The notes under the pieces are model-generated. The model did not search any database. It had not been told where the DNA came from and saw nothing but the letters and a program-made list of their open reading frames with translations. A DNA stretch of 64,000 bases from Manis javanica (lineage: Eukaryota > Chordata > Mammalia > Pholidota > Manidae), in contig NC_133169.1 of the NCBI RefSeq assembly GCF_040802235.1, positions 47,499,034-47,563,033 of the forward strand. The letters are read 5' to 3'. Positions 59,230-64,000 of this stretch are shown in pieces (the first letter of the stretch is position 1; each line of letters opens with the position of its first letter). A program made the position numbers and the translations under genes.

Positions 59230-61775
59230 GTAAGTATTAAAGAGAGCTACCTTCTTAAAATGTCTAATTACATCATTTTTGAAGTATATACAGGCAAAGT
59301 ATTTTTTTTTGGTATATTTTCTACTTACCTTTATGTTATAATCAGTTTTACTAGTGATTCTATGCTTTAAATGGTTAATCTTGTACTTAAAAGAGTCATA
59401 TGAATATTTAGCTCTTTCTATACTATGATTACTCAGTAAATTGATGTCATACTAACTAATCAGATTTACATTGGTTCAAAATAAAAAATAATGTAGCATT
59501 CTCAGCTGTAATTGTCCTCAAACTTAAGTTTTTTTGAAGAATTTTTTAATTGTGTGGATTTAAGAATATCTTTTTATAAAGACAATGTCTGTTCCCTAAA
59601 AATTCCTGTAGATTAGCTGCTGTTAATTAATGAAAGTGTACTGTATTTTGATGTGCACATTAAAATATATTAAAATTGTGCATGTTTTCTTTTGTTTATG
59701 AGTATATATTATAAAATAAGCATGATGATTCAATACTTTTTGTAAGGGTAAATTTGAGAGAAATGTCATTTAGTACTTGAAGTAGATTTTTCATGAGTAT
59801 GGTTTTGATAATATCACTATTTATTCATTGTTTAGAGAATTAGTGTGAACACTAGGAGTAATGTTATTCCATGTCCTATACAGCTAATTACTGGTCTCAA
59901 ATCACTGACATTAAAATATTACCTAATGTGACTGTGTAGGATACAAAAATTATTTAAAACAAATAATGTATTCTTTCTAAAAATTGAATATGTTTTCTTA
60001 AGTATTAAATTATTAGTTATTAAATATTACTAGTAATTTTTTAAATTAGTATATTTTTAGAAGATATATATCTTTTAAATTTTGGAATGATTTCAAAGCA
60101 AAAGACTGATCAAAAACATCTTGCATTTTCTAACATAAAGATACAGACTTCTGTGCGATTTCAACTGAGTTACTTTAAAATATTTAATCAGTTGTATTAG
60201 ATTTTGATATTTTATTTGGGGTTATCACTTGATTCCTACAAGTTTAAGGTTTTGGAAGTTATTTTTTACTGAGTATTCAGTATTTTTTGATCTTTTGATG
60301 TATACACTTAAACTCTGCTTAATCAGTGATTTAATATTATTTTTTAAATAAAGGGGAAGGTGCTGACTGCTAAGGGCTTTAGCTTCAAAGTCTGTTTGAA
60401 TTAGCTGAAACTGTCATTGCACTTACATAAGTTATTCTTTTTTGTTGATTTATTCATACCTGATGTTTTGCATTGGATGATAATATTCCAGAAAATGTTA
60501 CATTAGGAAGCATTTAGTAAGGGAATTTCAGTTTTATATTCAAACACTCTTTCATATTTATTTTCTCTGAAGTATTCAAATTTACTCAGAGGATTGTAAA
60601 TTATTAATTTATTCAGAATCCTAAAGTAGTGGTAAAATTCTAGCAGCAGCCACTTCAGTCATCATCCTCAATTTTTAATTTAAATTATTAAATTGATAGT
60701 TATTTTCAGATTTCTTCTTTTTATTTTCCCCTTAGGTAATAAGAGATTACAGTGTACCAATATAGAAAAAGTAGTGATGAAGCTCATTCTAAATATAAGT
60801 TAATACTGTTTTTAGTTTTCTTTTCTTTTCTTATTAACTAATACTAGTTCTTTTTTTCCCCCAACTTTGTTGAGGTATGATGGTCAAAGAAAAGTTTATG
60901 TGTTTAGGTTTCACAACATAATGTTTTCTTTCATTTTCATCTGATTTATTGTTCAATAGTTCATGTGTTATTTATCCTAATACTTATAAAAGCAATCAGG
61001 TATGTAGAATATATTGTATAAAATCCCACTATTTTTTTGCAAGTGTATAAACTTAAGCACTTGTTTTTCACTCCTGCTTAACTCAAACCTCATTTACGTT
61101 GAACACCAGAACTTAAATGGATGGTGTTTCATAGGATGCTAGGTCAAATATCTCATTTTTTTCATCTTCCAGTAGAACTTTAATGGTATTATTAAACAAA
61201 AATTTCTGTCTTTTCCCTAGAGAGTCATCATATGTCAGTATTTTCCTTTTCCCATTCATTGCTCTCCATTACCTTTTATTAAATATCTCATTTTAAAAGT
61301 GTCTTTTCAAAATTTCATATTTTGAGGAAAGACCGAAAATGATCCACTAATTAAACAAATGAAAGGGAACTTAGATTTTTTTGAATACTCCACAACTTTT
61401 GATGAAATTGAAGATTAGTTTAGTCAAGGTAAGATTTAATAAATTTTGTCTGGCATGGCTTCAGAGGCCTGACAGGTAATTAATACATGCACACACATGT
61501 CCACAGGGATGGGGTGGTGAGGGGTCAGAGGTGGACAGGAGATTGAGGCTTGTTCTTTCTACACAATAAAAGCAGAAAATATAATGGCTGAATTCATACT
61601 GAGAAATCAAATAATGTTATAGTGGAACAATACCCTTCAACACATTTATATTCAAATAGATTTTTTAAGTTTTATGGTAAAATTATCACTATCCAATCAC
61701 TAAATATGGGTCTGCAAAATTTTCCACATTAAAAAAACGTGCAAAATTAATTTACACAGCAGAATACTACGGTAT
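59230..61775. other. AT-rich sequence after the last UBR3-like exon
   Basis: No further UBR3 exon found. The next expected protein segment (from memory, Asn-Gln-Leu-Phe-His and onward) does not occur. No repeat recognised with certainty. Confidence 0.5.
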
Positions 61776-61779
61776 TTTA

Positions 61780-61990
61780 ATAATACCTTACATTTGTATT
61801 CTCAAAGTTGTAAAGTATTTTCACATAAATTATTTATTCTTTAGAATGACTATGTGAACAGGTGTTAATTTCTTTTTTGTGGAAAAGGAAACTGAAGTTC
61901 AGAGTGATGCCTTGCGAAGTCATACAGCTAGAAAATGTCAAGTTCATACTTCACCCCAGGTCTTCTACTCTAAATTCACATTTGTAAGAC
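61780..61990 (-). repeat. MIR SINE, antisense
   Basis: 'aaggaaactgaagttcagag', 'gaagtcatacagctagaaaa' is a clear antisense MIR core. Confidence 0.75.
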
Positions 61991-62675
61991 ATATTCCTTC
62001 CCCTTAAGTGTTCCAAAGGATGCAGAACCTTTAGGGCCTTAGTCAACGGGCTTGGTCAAGGACTGAGCTACACTGTTGCCATGGGATCTTTCCAGGCTCT
62101 GCCATGCTAACCCTCCTATTACCTCCTCTGTTTTCTCTTACCAACCTTTCTCTGCGGATCCTATTTTTGTGTTGGGCCACTCCTTCAGATATTTTCTCAA
62201 GTCCTGATTCCTTCCTCCTTGAATACCAGTTTGTTCTTATTTTTCACCAGTTTGTTGACTGGTCCTTCCTCACTTCTGCTGTGCACCATCTGTGTCAGTT
62301 CCGACATATAGCTCTGCTACTGAGTCCTGCTTCAGAGGCCTAGACCTCCTGCTTATCCACTAGCAGATCAGATTTAAGGACCTTGGGTTCAGTAGATAAT
62401 GCTGGTTCTAGATCATTTATTATAAGGTAGAAAGTGTTACGTTCTAAAGAGGGATATGCATAAAGTTCCAGGAAGTTTGGAGGTTTAGGATCATATCTAG
62501 CTGGTAAAATGAGTGAAGATTATGGTAGACATGGGATATGAACAAGACTGAAATATAAGGGAATTTAGAGTTTTTGTTAAATATTGGTGTATATGCTGGT
62601 ACTACCAACTTGGTTAGCAACTGATATAGGACAAAGTGATGGAAAAACTGAAGGCAAAATTTTTGTTAAGAATAA
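61991..62675. other. Intergenic, nothing recognised
   Basis: The open frame at 62104-62343 (Leu-rich) has no start context, domain or neighbour support. Confidence 0.4.
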
Positions 62676-64000
62676 TGTCTTATGGGGATTAAACAAGATG
62701 GCTGCGTGAGAAGTGAGGCAGAAACCTCCTCCCAAAACCATGTATAACACAAAATACAGCAAATACAACTAATCCTGAAAGAACCATCGGAAAGAAGAAT
62801 GCAACAGACAGCTTACATCTGGGGAAAAGAGAAGACCTCATGGAAAGGGTAAAGAAACCTGTGATCCTGTGTGACACAAGCCCTCTCCCACCTACACTCA
62901 CCAGCGGGAAGAAGAGAAATGGAGGGGGGAGTGAGTAGAAGCCCAGGACTCCTAAATACCCACCCCTGGAGATCTGCTCTGCGAGCAGGAACCCACATTA
63001 CATGATTCTCCTGAGATTAGAGGGGTTGGAAAGCAAAGACAGGCAGAATACTTAGAAAGACTATATTCTACCTACTTGTGGAAAACAGGTCCCTACAGCT
63101 AGCTACACTGGGACAAAAGAAAGGCAGGCACTTTGAAAGACTTCCTAACAATGAGAGGGCTGCTAAAGAGATAAAGATTATACAGAGTTTGCTGCCAGGA
63201 GAAAAGACAGGTGCACAAAATCATCCTGGCACACTAGGCAGAGCAGATTGGGAACTTTCAGAAGCTCCATGCACTTCATTCCCCTGGCTGGCAATGCAGT
63301 GCCAAGGCCTACCCAGTGCAATAGGCAGCCTGTGGCTCCTTCTTCCCAGCCAGCATCAGTTCACAAACCTCCTGACCCCAACATCATCCCAGGCCAGCCA
63401 GAGGCAGACCCACCTACAGCACCAACAAGGGTGTAGCGTAGAGAATCCATCCTGCCCTCTTGACCCACTGGCCCTGGCATTGGAGCCAGGCACTGTGGCC
63501 AGGAAGATGGGAAAGTGCTCTTTTTTCTGAGAAGGCTCTGGCCTTGTGCACCTCTGACCCCCGCCTTTGCTCCAGGGGCTGGACAGCTCTGGAGAGTAGA
63601 GCTTCTGGGCACTAGAGGCCACTGCACTGCCTACACAAAGTTACTATTCAGTAGGATTCATTAGAAATATGAAATGGCAAAAAACCTGGTACTAACCAAA
63701 ATCCCTCAAATACCAGAAAGAAGGCTAAGTGAAACTGAATCACCAATCTTCCTGATAAAGATTTCAAAATAAAGATCATAAACATGCTCACAGAGGTACA
63801 GAAAAATTTTCAAGACCTCAGGGAGGTTTTCAACAAAGAGACAGAACATTGAAAAATATAGCATCTAAATGAAACGTACAATGGAGGGATATAAAAAACA
63901 GATAAGATGAGGTATAGGAGATGATAAATGAAATAGAAATTAGGGAACAGAAATGCAAAGAACCTGAGGTGGAGAGACAAAAAAGGATCTCTAGGAATGA
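62676..64000 (+). mobile_element. LINE-1 5' end: 5' UTR and start of ORF1, cut by window edge
   Basis: Starts 'gggattaaacaagatggctg', the usual form of the L1 5' terminus here. The 5' UTR runs to about 63650 and matches the minus-strand 5' UTR at 42560-43590. From about 63670 the ORF1 region begins (the A-rich, coiled-coil part: 'cagaggtacagaaaaatttt', 'caagacctcagggaggtttt'), but a stop ('cattga' near 63850) and others interrupt it. The remainder lies beyond the window. Confidence 0.75.

Noticed and set aside
1-64000. tRNA, rRNA or small nuclear RNA genes
   Set aside because: Scanned by eye for tRNA A/B boxes outside MIR elements and for known RNA starts; none convincing. A covariance-model search would be decisive.

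Overview
This is a nuclear genomic window from a placental mammal. It holds spliced exons of a vertebrate gene, a retrocopy of another gene, olfactory-receptor relics, LINE-1, L2 and MIR repeats and retroviral LTRs. There are no bacterial-type operons. I see no Alu, no carnivore, ruminant, pig or horse type tRNA SINE, and many L1 copies of one style. That combination suggests a laurasiatherian with little recent SINE activity. A pangolin fits my memory of its L1 sequences, but this is a weak guess.

Left part (1-10 kb): a strong CpG island at about 545-1200 may be the first exon of a minus-strand gene that leaves the window on the left. Degraded MIR, L2 and L1 sequence follows. An LTR (about 4.86-5.43 kb) abuts an L1 ORF2 relic carrying a clean in-frame 84-bp triplication (5700-5950). 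A second GC-rich block (7.45-9.05 kb) begins as an L1 5' UTR and is followed by another LTR (about 9.1-9.69 kb).

Middle part (10-44 kb): olfactory-receptor territory filled with layered L1 copies on both strands. Two olfactory-receptor genes, both on the minus strand, are broken: an OR14-like one at 13.7-14.7 kb and a second class II one at 35.25-36.18 kb. The start region of the second is repeated exactly (124 of 124 bases) 1,476 bp away. A PAWR (Par-4) processed pseudogene lies at 32.6-33.5 kb and may be joined at its 5' side to L1 5' UTR sequence. A nearly full-length L1 on the minus strand (38.87-43.59 kb) has lost the catalytic core of its reverse transcriptase.

Right part (44-62.6 kb): five exons in order, on the plus strand, match the RING-region exons of the E3 ubiquitin ligase UBR3. 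Introns are retained, so this is a genomic copy, not a retrocopy. It carries many amino-acid changes in a protein I remember as very conserved, an apparent lost splice acceptor, and a stop codon at the end of the fifth exon. I read it as a duplicated, decaying UBR3 fragment, although the true UBR3 locus with an assembly error is not excluded. The window ends in the 5' end of another L1 of the same family as the 38.9-43.6 kb copy (62.68-64 kb).

No gene here looks intact enough to call functional with confidence, and I found no new defence, RNA or multi-gene system. What is worth checking is structural: the UBR3 duplicate, the exact 124-bp repeat, the 84-bp triplication, the possible L1/PAWR chimera and the unassigned CpG-island exon.
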